From Halocafeteria seosinensis (taxonomy: Eukaryota > Sar > Bigyra > Bicosoecida), in contig LVLI01000253.1 in NCBI GenBank assembly GCA_001687465.1, forward strand, positions 1 through 28,391: 28,391 bases of DNA, in the 5' to 3' direction. Under the pieces are notes generated by a model that ran no database searches, was not told the DNA's origin, and saw only the letters and a list, made by a program, of their open reading frames with translations. A program made the translations under genes and the position numbers. Below are positions 1-10,589 of this stretch, piece by piece (within the stretch, counting starts at the first letter, position 1; each line of letters begins with the position of its first letter).

Positions 1-65
<65 letters not shown>
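1..65. repeat. (GT)n dinucleotide microsatellite
   Basis: About 32 uninterrupted GT units begin at the first base of the window, so the tract may extend further left. A stop-free frame through it is only a product of the repeat and is not a gene. Shorter GT runs recur near 5165-5181. Confidence 0.97.
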
Positions 66-66
<1 letters not shown>

Positions 67-1391
67 CAATGTATCACGCTGTCTCCGTTCTCGTACAGTA
101 TCTGCAGTTCTGCTCCAGGCGTGGCGTTGGCTTCCGTACCCTTGTCTAGGCGTAAGTAGAGTCTTTCCGAGACTTGGAATCCCACTCCAGCTGATGTATT
201 ATTGCAGGAAACGCGCCTGTCCTGCTTGTCAACGTCGTCTGGTTTCTCAACGTACACCCCGCGACGCAACACACATTGGACAACCCTGAGAACCACTGAT
301 CACATGCTTGTAATTATGCGACGACGACCTCGGTGCACATTTACGTCCCGTCTTTTCCTCGCGTTTCTCCACTCTCAGATGGAAAAAGGTATCGGTGACG
401 TGTTTGATGAGCACGTCGAAAGAGGCTACCTCATTGCTAAGTTTTTCCGAGCATTTTCCGATTGACAGGCTCATTGAATAACGGTGCTTTCAAGTCTCCA
501 GGTCAGCCTCGCACATATACTTGTTGAGGATTCTCTTTTTCGAAGGCATTTGACATTCGAAGATTATATGTCTCCATCACACCATAATTGACTTAAAACG
601 ACGAGGTCTATGACACCGTGGGCATCCTGGTTCTGTGCCGAAGATGTCCGGTCGGTCTACGAGTTTTGGCGTACACCGTCTGCAAGCCTCAGCAGTCCGA
701 GGTACAGGTAGCTCTTTATTGTTCTTCTGTGGCCGATGGGATGAATATGGTAAACGGTTATTATTACTTGTGTCCTTTTATAAGCCAAGTCGTGTAGCTT
801 ACTCTTCGGCTGTTCTCGTCTCTGGTTTCCACCGGAGATGCTCTACGTATCGCGGTATGAAGCCCATCTTCTCTCCTAGCTTTCCCCCACTCTCCACTAT
901 GCGCGGCTTCCAAACGCTCTTTCCGTCTCGTCCTTTCTCCCCAGTTTCGGCGCACCCGCATCGGGCCGCATGCTCCTACAAGCGGATTCGCCTACAAGTT
1001 GCTATAACCCTTTAGGTATGGCGTGGATTTACGTCTATCGATGCTGACCGTGGGTGCCTGGTTTGCTTGCAACCATAGAATGTTTCTGGCAGGATCAATA
1101 CGCACGCTGCCATACACTGTGGGCCAGTCTGTGGCATCCAGGCTCATTGCGGCCGCCCCCGTCCTTCAAGGAACTTTGTACTACAAACAAAACTGTAGTA
1201 AGAGTTGTCACGACTGTAACTTATGTAATTGTTGAGAGGTTTGATCATATCTGATCCTTTCGAGGAGTTTGCCGAGTCTCAAGGGGAAAGATGCCCCAGT
1301 TTGCTTCCTGAGAGAGAGAGAGAAGAGCAAGGAAAACATAGTCTCTTAACGCTGTGCAGCGCAGGAACAGTCGAATATTCTGGTGCCTGTA
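66..1391. other. Intergenic region upstream of the kinesin gene
   Basis: No convincing coding exon was found on either strand. The open frames are short, rich in Ser/Arg/Cys and lack recognisable domains. A GA-rich tract lies at about 1311-1325, shortly before the kinesin start, and probably belongs to its 5' leader or promoter. An unrecognised small exon cannot be excluded. Confidence 0.5.
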
Positions 1392-4300
1392 ATGGAGCAG
1401 AATAGAGCCTCTTTCGACTGTGGTGGAGGTGATATAAACCGGGAAACTAGTGAAGACGAATACAATTATCATCGAGGAGATGGGGACTCTGGCTACAGGT
1501 ACGTGGCAGATACAGGCGGTGCGACGGTATGTCTTAACAGTGCATTCGGTGGTATGTACGAACACAGTGATGAAGGCCATGCCACAAGTGACGGCGTGTA
1601 CGAAGAAGATGAGCCGCAACAAGGAGGAAGCGAGGATGAAGCTAATACTGATTGGGAAACTCTCGCGAAACAAAGGAAGGAGCATATCCAGGAGCTTGAG
1701 AAATCGTTTGAAGAGTTCCAGCAGTCGAGCCAAGAATTCGAGCAGGAACTGGAAACCGAGATACAAACTGTAAGTATTGCTTTTCTTTCTTCACTCTGTA
1801 TATCAAGAATATGTGGACCTACGCTTGGTTGCAGGCCCATCAAGATCTGGAAAATGCACAAAAACAGCTCGAGGAGTATCAACAGCGGTCTACCGAGGCC
1901 GAGGAGAGAGCAGACGAAGCAGAAGCAAAGTTGAGAAAACTCAATGCTCAGCAAAAAGCACTACAAGAAGCTGAGTTAGAGCTGCATAACTGCCAGCAAA
2001 AGGTAATGGAAAAAGATAACCTCATTAGCCAGTTTCGTAGTTCCCTCAAAGAAGCCGAAAAGGAAATAGATGGTCTTAAAGAGCAAGTTAACGTCGCCAA
2101 CAAAGGGGTTGGTAGCTTTTCGCATGAAGTTCAAGAAGTAGGTGCAGAACGAAGAAAAATGCAGGATATACTGCCATATTTATCTCGAGGGATTCAAGAA
2201 AGCGTTAGCATCCAGTGTTCGAAGTGTGTTGATAAAGGAGATCAAGGCAAGACGTTGGAAGACAGTAAACCCCTTTTATCCGATTCGCTTAATATGCTAC
2301 AGCAACTAAAAAGGCAAGTCAGTGATTTAGAAGCCATGGGTCTTACTCATTTGGTTGCTGGCAACAATCAGGAAAAGACTGATGCCCTTTCCCCTTCTGG
2401 GAATACGTCGAGTAAGGCCAGTCTCGGTGGTTCATCTCCAAGTGGGGCCAAACTTGCGAGCATCAAGACCGCCGTACAGAACAAGGAAGAGTATGAAATC
2501 CTCCGTAAAGAAAACGCAGCACTGTATTCCAAGTTACTTCGCTGTCGCGGTAACATTTTGGTCGTATGCCGGGTTCGACCATTCACTGATTCCGAAGTCC
2601 ATAGATGGCGAGAACCGCAAGACGATACCACAGAATCTGATGCTATAGAGGATCCTCCCAGTGTCATTGAAGTTCTTTCTGACTCTGAACTGGGTTTTTA
2701 TGATTCTTCGAAGCTTGCTTGGAGGCCGTTCGTATTTGACAAAGTACTGCCCCCACAAGCTAGCCAAGCTCAGGTTGTTCAGGAGTTAGGACATCTTGTT
2801 CAAGGGGTCCTGGAAGGCTATAATGCATGTGTTTTTGCATACGGTATCACGGGTTCTGGAAAGACACACTCGATGTCAGGTCCTCCCAGTAATCCTGGGC
2901 TGATCTTGCGGATGGTTGAAAAAATACTATCGTTGTCATATGAAGCGACGAAGAGCTTTTACAAAAGTCTGTTTTCCTCAGAAGACGACATCACCAAAGC
3001 TGGAGATCTTCCCAGCAATCTCTTCAAAGTGCAAGTGAGCATTGTCGAGATTTATAATGAAGAGATTCGTGATCTCTTGGGAAATTACGACAATAACCGA
3101 GGAGAATCGGAAGATTTGGATAAGATTGCTGCCTCAGTTGAGCAGTCGCCTCCAGTCGTTCCATTAAGCGACCATGGAGCTGGCTTCAGGGCAAACACCA
3201 GCTATTTCCCGGTTTCCACAACACAAGAAATGCAAAAGCTTCTGCACATGGGATTTGCATCGAGGGCGACAGCGGCCACGAACATTCATGAGCATTCTTC
3301 GCGCTCCCATTTAATTGTTTGTGTTGACGTAAAGGGTCCAGACTTTGGTCCTGGGATGAACAGTGCATTTTCTACGTGGGCCCAACTTCAGCGTTCTCGA
3401 AATGGCGAAGCAAATCCTGATCCCCAAAAATCTACGGTTGGTAGAGTTTTGGAATCGCTTAATTATGTTAAGTCTTGTTTGTACCTGGTTGACCTGGCCG
3501 GCTCCGAGCGAGTACGCAAGAGCGCCGTAACTGGAGCTCGATTGCGAGAAGCCCAGCATATTAATCGCAGTTTGTCCGCGCTTGGTGATGTATTGGAAGC
3601 GCTGGACAAAAAGGCCTCTCATATACCTTACCGCAATTCGAAGCTTTCGTATCTGCTTCAGGATGCCCTCGGTGGTAACGCAAGGACGGCAATGCTATGC
3701 AACGTGGGCCCCTCTCCAATGACAGCCGAGGAAACACTATACTCTCTACAATTTGCCTCTCGTACAAGGAGAATAGACATAAAGCCCGCTCAAAGGATGG
3801 TTGAAGCACAAAATGTGGGGGTTGAATGTAGAAAACTTCGAAAGCGCGTGGCAATCGTTTCCAAACAGAAAGAGTCTGCAGAGCAAGAATGTAAACAACT
3901 GAAAGAGCGACTGAAGAAACTCGAAAACAAACTGGAATCTTACACCACAGAATCAAGGAAAGACTTTGAAGCTGATAAAAAAGCACTTGCAGAAGAGATA
4001 GTGCAACTAAAGGAAGAGAATGCCGCATTGCGTCAGAAAGCGTCTAATGAGCATATCGCTCATGAGAACTCTGCCACCGAACGTTTGCGCAGAGAGGCCT
4101 ACAGTGCAAGCCTTCTGCGCCGTGAAAATGAACATTTGCAGGCAAGAGTTGCTAAACTATCTAAACAGCTCGAGGAATACGTAAGTGCATCCGAGGAGTT
4201 GCAACACCACCCACCCAAGCTAGAAACATCAAATTCCGGCACTCCCGCGACAGCTCGGGACTCTTTACGAGACTCGTGGGTATCCCCTTCAAATACCCAG

Positions 4301-4654
4301 TCTCACGCTCTCACTACGGATAAAGCCAAGACCAAGTCGGTCAATACGAGGGAAAAGACGAAGCCCACGAGCGCTCTGGCAATTCCACCTTGTGTCGAAA
4401 CGAAGTCCAGCAAAGCAGTTCCCGAAGCCAGACGGCGCCCCCCGACGATGTCGACGCCTCACACAAAGGATGTTAAGGGAGTTCCATCCGGCTCGTCGGG
4501 GAAAGAGCCACATGGATCACCCACGGAAGACAAAATCGAAGCAGCCCGTAGGAGACGCGAGCAGGAGAAGAAGAAGAAAGTCGAAGCTATTAAGAGGAGA
4601 AACGCAAAATTCAACCAGAGTAGAGCAACGGGACGTTCCACGGCGTTCCGATAG
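1392..4654 (+). CDS. Kinesin-14 family motor protein
   Basis: The model joins exons 1392-1769 and 1835-4654 across a 65-base phase-0 intron (GTAAGT...GCAG), giving 1065 residues. The first ATG of the frame is at 1392. Order of parts: acidic head, coiled coil (about 90-230), linker, then a motor domain (about 366-775) directly preceded by a short helix, the arrangement of minus-end-directed kinesin-14s. Nucleotide-site motifs are P-loop GITGSGKT at 463-470, switch I HSSRSH at 613-618 and switch II DLAGSE at 679-684. A second coiled coil (about 785-905) and a Lys/Arg-rich Ser/Thr tail follow, so the motor is internal, as in many plant and algal kinesin-14s. Odd points: the usual Gln of the P-loop is Ile, the first Asn of the usual NxxSSRSH is His, and some 45 extra residues sit between switch I and switch II. 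It should move cargo or crosslink microtubules. The family is confident; the subfamily is inferred from the neck. Confidence 0.93.
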
Positions 4655-5375
4655 GCACCAGGGTAGCTATGTAATACTCAATAATAATGATACTATAATG
4701 TTTAGATGAGAAATATTGTGTGATGCCCTCGTCAAGTTCCAGTGGGTGCTAGTGTGACTAGACTAATAAGATCCTTGGGTTCAGGTTTGTTGCAGTCCAT
4801 GAGTTCAATTTAAGATAAGCGCAATGGTATGTAATGTTGCAAGAAAGCCCTGCATTACCGCTATGGTGAGATCGTACAATTCTGCTGCAGCATATCAAAT
4901 ATCAGTATTACATCGACAACACCATTGCCTACGGGACCCTCGTTTTGGCGGTATGTGGCGCCCCTACATCCATTCCATGTAATAAAAGAAAAAGGTGTAT
5001 GTGTGTGTGCGTTAAATGGTAATGCAGTTACTAGCCTGTGCGATAGGATATGTCTTACAAGACCTCGGAATAGCATTCTATATCTTCGGAGGGAGTGTAG
5101 CTGTGGAGGCCGTGGTGCGTTGAGTTCGATTTTGACAGACACGCAGTAGATTGTATTTTTTATTTTGTGTGTGTGTGTGTGTTGCAACTCTGCATGCAGC
5201 TTGTGATACCGGAATGGAGCTTCCTAAATAGTAACGATGAATGGCTGCCAGATGATGAGGCCGCGAAAGCGCAGGGGAAGAGCAAACGAGAGTAGGGCCC
5301 GGGTGGTATGTGTGTGATTAATGTTAGACAAAAGGAAAACCGTGGTGGTTCAAGGCTTCGAAATGAGTGTGAGTT
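4655..5375. other. Intergenic region between convergent genes
   Basis: This holds the 3' flanks of the kinesin gene (+) and the TMEM87-like gene (-). No coding frame with domain-like content was found. An AATAAA-type motif near 4981 and AT-rich stretches near 4680-4700 could serve in 3'-end formation. A short GT run lies at about 5165-5181. Confidence 0.5.
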
Positions 5376-7195
5376 TCAAGCCCTTGTACCTCTCAAAGAC
5401 GCCAAATCAATGCTGACCTCCTCCTCATCGTCGTCTTCAGGTCTATCCTTGAAGGTTCCAGCAGTTTCTTTCCCACCTTCTTCATCGTCTTCTCCAATGG
5501 CAAAGGGGGCATGGTTATTTCCTTGCTCAGTATTCAGTTCACTCATCTGTATACCGGACTCCTCCGTTTCATCTTGAAATTCAATGTCATCATCCTCATT
5601 ATCCACTCCTTGGGAGTATAGAGCGTAGCGAGCCGATCTTTCATTGGGAGCCCAAATAATTGCAATGGCAACTAGACCGATCAAATAAAGGACGTCAAAC
5701 GCCACAAAAATAACCCACGCAGCCCTCCATTTGAGAGGAACCCATCCGAGTACTACCATAGACCAAGATAAGGATACCACAACCCCTACTAGAACCAGAG
5801 CGAAAAGAAGATTCGTTAGGGTTTCATACATTTTTAACTTCACCGTCTCCCTTTTGTTCGAGAGGTAGGACTTGGTATTTTGCAAGCTGATGAAGATTAC
5901 GATAATGGTTGTTATTTCAAGCAAAGCCTCTAAGAGTCCCCACACTGTGTGAGAGGGAGAATTCTGAGAGGAACTCTCAATTTCAGCACGAATGCTAACA
6001 GCTGCAAGGCAAGTTCGAGTTGGCAAGATACCACTGAGAAGATGGTGAATTTATACGAGGAATAAGCACTTACATGCCAACAAAATTCCCAAAACGATCA
6101 CGCCGCCAGTGGTTCTTTTCTCCAACTTGGGATGTACAACACCAAAGCCCAGGCTGAGAACTATCAAGAGGAGCGCAGATCCCGTCGTTTTGAGAACATG
6201 AAAAGCTATTGTAGCCTCTCCGTCACTTGTTAGAGGACAACAAATTGGCTTCCCAGATTTGTTCTTCGATAGATACATAAAAAAAGACACGGTATATTCC
6301 AAGAGTCCAAGGACGGCGGCACCTAGTAAACAGTACTGCAATCCCCACAAATGAGCCTTTCTCACGCACATGAGGCCACCAAACGCCAAGATAAACACCA
6401 AATAAGCCATCATCATTGCACCCGAAAAGGGAAGGAGAGCATATCTCATCCCTGGAATGTAGCCATACGGATTCCGGAAGTGGAAGGACCAGTCGCTCTC
6501 CACATTCCAAGGCAGGCCACTCTCCTCTCTATCGCACACGACAATTGTAATATATTGGTACCCACTAAACTTGACTTCATGTTTCGCATTCTTAACATTG
6601 GCCCTGTTCCAGTCGAAAAAAGCGATACGACCATCAAATTGTATGACTCAAAATGTAGGGCAAGCCACTTACACTAGTTGATCACCGTCCTTTACAAATT
6701 CTTCCGTAGTTTTCCCGACTGGCGTAATTGAAGAGAAACCAAGAAAACTAGTAATGTGGCGAATAAACAGAAGAATGAATACAGAGATGAGTACGTACTG
6801 CTCAATCCTTGTGGCCGTGGGACATCTCCTGGTTGGCGATTCTTGCATTTACCGTCTGTTGGCTCCTTAGGGCAACAAAGCTGCACGCCGTTGTCCGGTC
6901 CGTCCAAACCAATGAGATTTTTTCCCGTTTCGTTGACAAAGAGTACGTGTACCACGAGATCCGTCTTCGTCGTATTAGTGGATAAATCCTGCGCTGTAAG
7001 GTATCCAGTCGCTTTGGTGAAGGCCTCTCCAGACCCAAATGGGGCATTATGTGTACTGAACATAGGACCCTCAGAGACCTGGATGTTATTACTATTAGGG
7101 GAAAATTTCTCTGAATATGTGTAAATGTAGGCTTGAGCCACATGGGGATGGAACAGTGACAATGAGCATAGGAGGGAAAAAAACAGCGACCTCAT
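5376..7195 (-). CDS. TMEM87-like Golgi seven-transmembrane protein (GOST / lung-7TM family)
   Basis: Four exons on the minus strand, 7195-6799, 6718-6673, 6603-6074 and 6001-5376, join in phase across introns of 80, 69 and 72 bases to give 532 residues (human TMEM87A is about 555). The ATG at 7195 opens a signal peptide (residues 1-22, ending AQA). A lumenal GOLD-like region follows, with a Cys-Cys pair near 107-108 and another Cys near 117. The family block FRNPYGYIPG (190-199) precedes the first of seven hydrophobic helices, at about 200-225, 232-256, 280-302, 312-325, 344-364, 387-408 and 418-441. The motif WAPNERSARYAL after the last helix corresponds to WRPSxNNxRFAF of animal TMEM87. The cytosolic tail of about 80 residues is very acidic. 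Known members reside in the Golgi and are linked to trafficking or ion conductance. The third intron uses TTGCAG at 6002; the nearer AG at 6034 would make a 40-base intron and break the frame. Confidence 0.85.
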
Positions 7196-7215
7196 TCTTC
7201 CGAGAGGGGAAATCA

Positions 7216-7570
7216 TATGCTGTATGGTCCCGAGTTTTTTTGTGGACATGCACAGTAGAATCCATACATAATTTAGGCTGTCTACTTGGGAGCTTAGGGA
7301 AGGTGAGGTAACATCAATCCCGGGCACAGTGCCAATCTCTGTTACAGAGCCGACCAGAACTGGTTTTGCGAAGCCCTGCCATGTGATGTCCGAACCGTAC
7401 TCTATTGTAGTCATTTGGGAAGCTAAGACAAGAGCACCACCAACTATATCGTCGCCATTGAAAGCATTCGATACGCCAGTAATCGATCCATCACCCGTAG
7501 AGTTGTTCCAAATCTGCAGCCTCGACGAATCGTAAGAAACCATGGTGCCGAGCCGAGCTCCAGAGTTCAT
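7216..7570 (-). CDS. Unassigned open frame just upstream of the TMEM87-like gene
   Basis: The frame of the TMEM87-like first exon stays open for 118 codons upstream of its signal peptide, from an ATG at 7570. The translation has a coding-like composition (for example FNGDDIVGGALVLASQ and WQGFAKPVLVGSVTEIG) but no recognised domain. It could be an N-terminal extension, an exon of a separate small gene (a CAG acceptor lies just before the ATG), or chance. An N-terminal extension is unlikely because it would bury the signal peptide. No function is proposed. Confidence 0.3.
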
Positions 7571-7721
7571 ATACCTGAGTAAGCTAACAGTGGTGCTCTA
7601 ACGTATGAAAACAAATCAGTACTCATGTTGTTATTCTATAAATCGAAAGGTCATACGAACAGGTTGTACGACCAAACACGGTCAATGAAGAAGGCAAATT
7701 GCGAGAACAGAGCAGCATGAG

Positions 7722-9742
7722 TTATGGCACACATAGACGAGGGTGCCAAGCCTCTTCTTTGGCTGCAGAGGGTGCTGCGAAATAACGACGTCCCGGTGAG
7801 GAAGATGCCTCTGGAACCTTGAAAGGCCCGACTCCACCACCAGGGCCGCTGTGAGGATGTACAGACGGGGCAGCTTTCACTTTTTGTGTGTGCCCGTTAG
7901 CATGCGTTTCTTCGGAGGATGCAGGGGACGTCCTCTTTCTGTTGAGTTTTATGTGTGCGTTAAGCAAGTCACCTGACGAGAGCGCCGCCATCAGAGATAA
8001 TTCTCCTGCAAGCACAGTGCTTGCTACCACCCGGGCAAGTTGCTGAGCATTACTTCCAGGATCTTCTTTCGATGCACCCTTCAGTCCCAGCATCTCCAAT
8101 GCAGCCTGTTGGGCAGGGAGAGAGGTGCCACCTCCCACAGTGCCGACTTCAATTGAAGGCATTGTGACACTCGCGTAGACACCTGTGCCGGATTCGTCTT
8201 TCTCAAATAAAGTTATACAGTTTGAACTTTCGACGTTCTGAGCTGCATCTTGGCCAGTAGCCAGGAATACAGCAGTTACAATGTTGGAGGCATGGGCGTT
8301 GAAGCCTCCGATAGAGCCCGCCATAGCTGAACCGACTAGGTTCTTCGAATGATTCAGTTGAACCAATGATTCAGCATCTGTTTTCAATACACGCTTCAGA
8401 ATGTCCTCGGTCAAATGGACTTCAGCAGAAACAGATTTTCCCCTTCCTTGGATCCAGTTCATTGCTGATGGCTTCTTATCACTGCACATGTTTCCACTCA
8501 GGGAAAGTGGTTTCATGTCCGGAAATTCTTCGCTTAACAACGTCAGCGCTTCTTGTACTCCCTTTGTGATCATGTTCATTCCCATTGCATCACCAGTGGT
8601 GCACTTGAAGCGCATGTACACATTTCTTCCCGCATTAGTCAGGGTAATCTCTTTTACACGTCCGTATCTCGTCGTTGAGTTGAAGGCATCCACTAACCGC
8701 TGGTAGTTCTCAGGAACTTCCACCCACTTCTTCAAGTCAGTGGCAGCCCTCATGGATGGCATTTGAAGCAATGGAGCCCTGGTCATTCCATCAGCAGTCA
8801 AAACAGCTTCGCAACCACCCGCTTCTTTGATGGCTCTTGCTCCTCGGCAAGTGCTCGCCACAAGTGCGCCTTCAGTGGTAGCCATGGGGACGTAAAATGT
8901 CTGGTTGTTGATCACTAGGGGACCAACAGCACCAACAGGGATAGGAGTGTACCCAATCACCTGCTCACAGTTGGTGTTTTCGATACTCTTGTAGAAGAAA
9001 TCTTCATTGAAGCTCCCAATGGGCAAGTTTTTCATCGTCTCAGCAGCATTCTTGATACCAGATTGCTTCTGAATGCACGATGCAACGTACTGGCGACGGA
9101 TCGCAACTGCGCGCGTCGCGTCATTCAACTCCTGCTCCAAGCGATGGCTGGGGATCACCTTGTCCATTAGCAGCTGAACAATTTTTTCATCCGACATGGA
9201 TCCCAGATTCTCCTTTTCCACATTTTCCGCAGGCTGCACGGCAAATGTTGAACATAGGCGAAAGACGTTAGACTCCGGCTCAAAAAACAATGGGTCCCCT
9301 CCGAAGGGGAAAACAAAGGGATCAAAAAAGGTAAGGGATAGACTGACCCCAGGGTCTTTCCCGCACATCCTGGGAACTTCGTAGCATGTCTTCAGGTGCA
9401 CACAACTCCTTCATTGCCCTGGCACCTAGAAAAGAGAAAATTACACGTCCACAGCGTACTTACGGAAGTAGAATAACGAGAGACATCCTGGTTGTCGTTC
9501 TCAGAAGAATACTGCTGTTCGGTGGCTTCTGCGGGTGCAGCTTGTTGCATCGATGCAGGAGAAGCATGGGATGCAGAGCGAACGAAGGTAGAACCATATT
9601 GTTGCATAATGCCAGTCTGGGCAGGAACCATGATTTGGGAGGCTGCACCTCCATACGGGGAGACAACAGCGCTCTGCAAACGGCGCAAAGCGTTTGATCC
9701 CCGCGCAACAATGTTGGCAGACGATTTCCCGGCAGAACTCAT
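7722..9742 (-). CDS. HMGR: HMG-CoA reductase, soluble form with presequence-like N-terminus
   Basis: Makes mevalonate from HMG-CoA with two NADPH, the committed step of the mevalonate isoprenoid pathway. Preferred model: exon 1 9742-9464 (93 residues) joined in phase 0 to exon 2 9233-7722, 596 residues in total. The catalytic domain (about 105-530) is class I. Conserved catalytic residues are Glu214 (TEGALVAS), Lys346 (DKKPSAMNW), Asp422 (GQDAAQNV) and His520 (NAHIKLNR); the NADPH-binding motif DAMGMN is at 308-313. No sterol-sensing or other membrane span is present. Instead the first 60 residues are rich in Arg, Ser and Ala and poor in acids, like a mitochondrial or other organelle presequence. 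The Ser that AMPK phosphorylates in animal enzymes, six residues after the catalytic His, is Lys here. A 70-residue Ser/Pro/Gly tail follows the catalytic domain. The first intron is uncertain: 230 bases, ending GTGCAG, is preferred over a 74-base version that keeps 52 extra residues. Confidence 0.92.
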
Positions 9743-10589
9743 TTTCTCACAGAATTGAACGCAAACACTCAACAAGTGCTTTCTCTTTTCTCCTTTTTTT
9801 TTCCTCTGTTGCGTCTTGCATAAGCAGGTTGCTCGTAAACAATCCGCGTTGTATGAATATAACTGGTGGCAGTCTGATACGTCAAGCCCCCAACCTGAAA
9901 AGGAGGGACCGGCGCCGCAGTGCCCGACTGCCCTGCCGCACCCTCTCAGTGGCAGTGTGACTCCGTGAGACTCCCAGATGTGAGACTGTCTCACAGTTTC
10001 ACACCCTGGATTGGTAGTCTCGGGCTAGCTAGCGACTGCGGGAGTCGAAGTACCTAGGGATGGTTCGTGCGAAGTGTGTGTTGAGGGTGTGCGCGGTGCA
10101 AGGTAGTGGGTCATTGTGACAGCTGGAGCCCATGTCTCTGGTTGATTTGTTTGCTACAACCGGACAGCTTGAAGATCCCCAAACCAAACGAGTTTCTTTC
10201 TGCGAGTCATTAATGATACCACTACCGGTAAGTTCAGGGCTCCGTGCATCACTGAGTACAGCAGCAGTGCTACCACTCCAGTTTCTTGCGAATCCGGATG
10301 AACTATGTGACGTCTGACCATCAGACTCTGACGGCGGGAACATACCATATATGGTAGCTGGCAACGTACAGTAGGTACTTCGATAACCACGGGTGTCAGC
10401 TAGTTCATATAAAACATGAGCATTTTGCCGTAGACACAGGGCTGATATTCGAAGAGAATAAGGAAGGCAGCGGAATGCACTAACAACAACTTTACCTAGC
10501 TTCGCATTAAATACGTTGATAACTGTAATGTTTTCTTCGTCGTTGAATCGTGGCAGTACTGTACGTACACGCCTCTACACCGGGTCTAA
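9743..10589. other. Intergenic region upstream of HMGR
   Basis: This holds the HMGR 5' leader (a pyrimidine-rich tract on the plus strand at about 9780-9805 is purine-rich in the transcript) and the 3' flank of the FkbM-like gene. A perfect 17-base odd palindrome, TGTGAGACTGTCTCACA, lies at 9979-9995. Minus-strand frames at 10029-10390 lack an ATG start or domain and are judged non-coding. Confidence 0.45.

Noticed and set aside
5-289. Open frame through the GT repeat
   Set aside because: A Cys-Val repeat translation is an artefact of the microsatellite.
635-1015. 126-codon plus-strand frame upstream of the kinesin
   Set aside because: Starts without ATG, has low-complexity Ser/Arg/Phe composition and no domain or splice partner.
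6034-6073. A 40-base third intron in the TMEM87-like gene ending at the nearer CTCAG
   Set aside because: It breaks the reading frame with the GTAAGT donor; TTGCAG at 6002 gives a normal 72-base intron in phase.
9423-9463. A short HMGR cassette exon spliced by a donor four bases downstream (GTAA, then GTACGC) and the TTCTAG acceptor
   Set aside because: It keeps the frame and gives readable protein, but needs introns of 34 and 49 bases, well below the 65-98 bases seen in the other genes.
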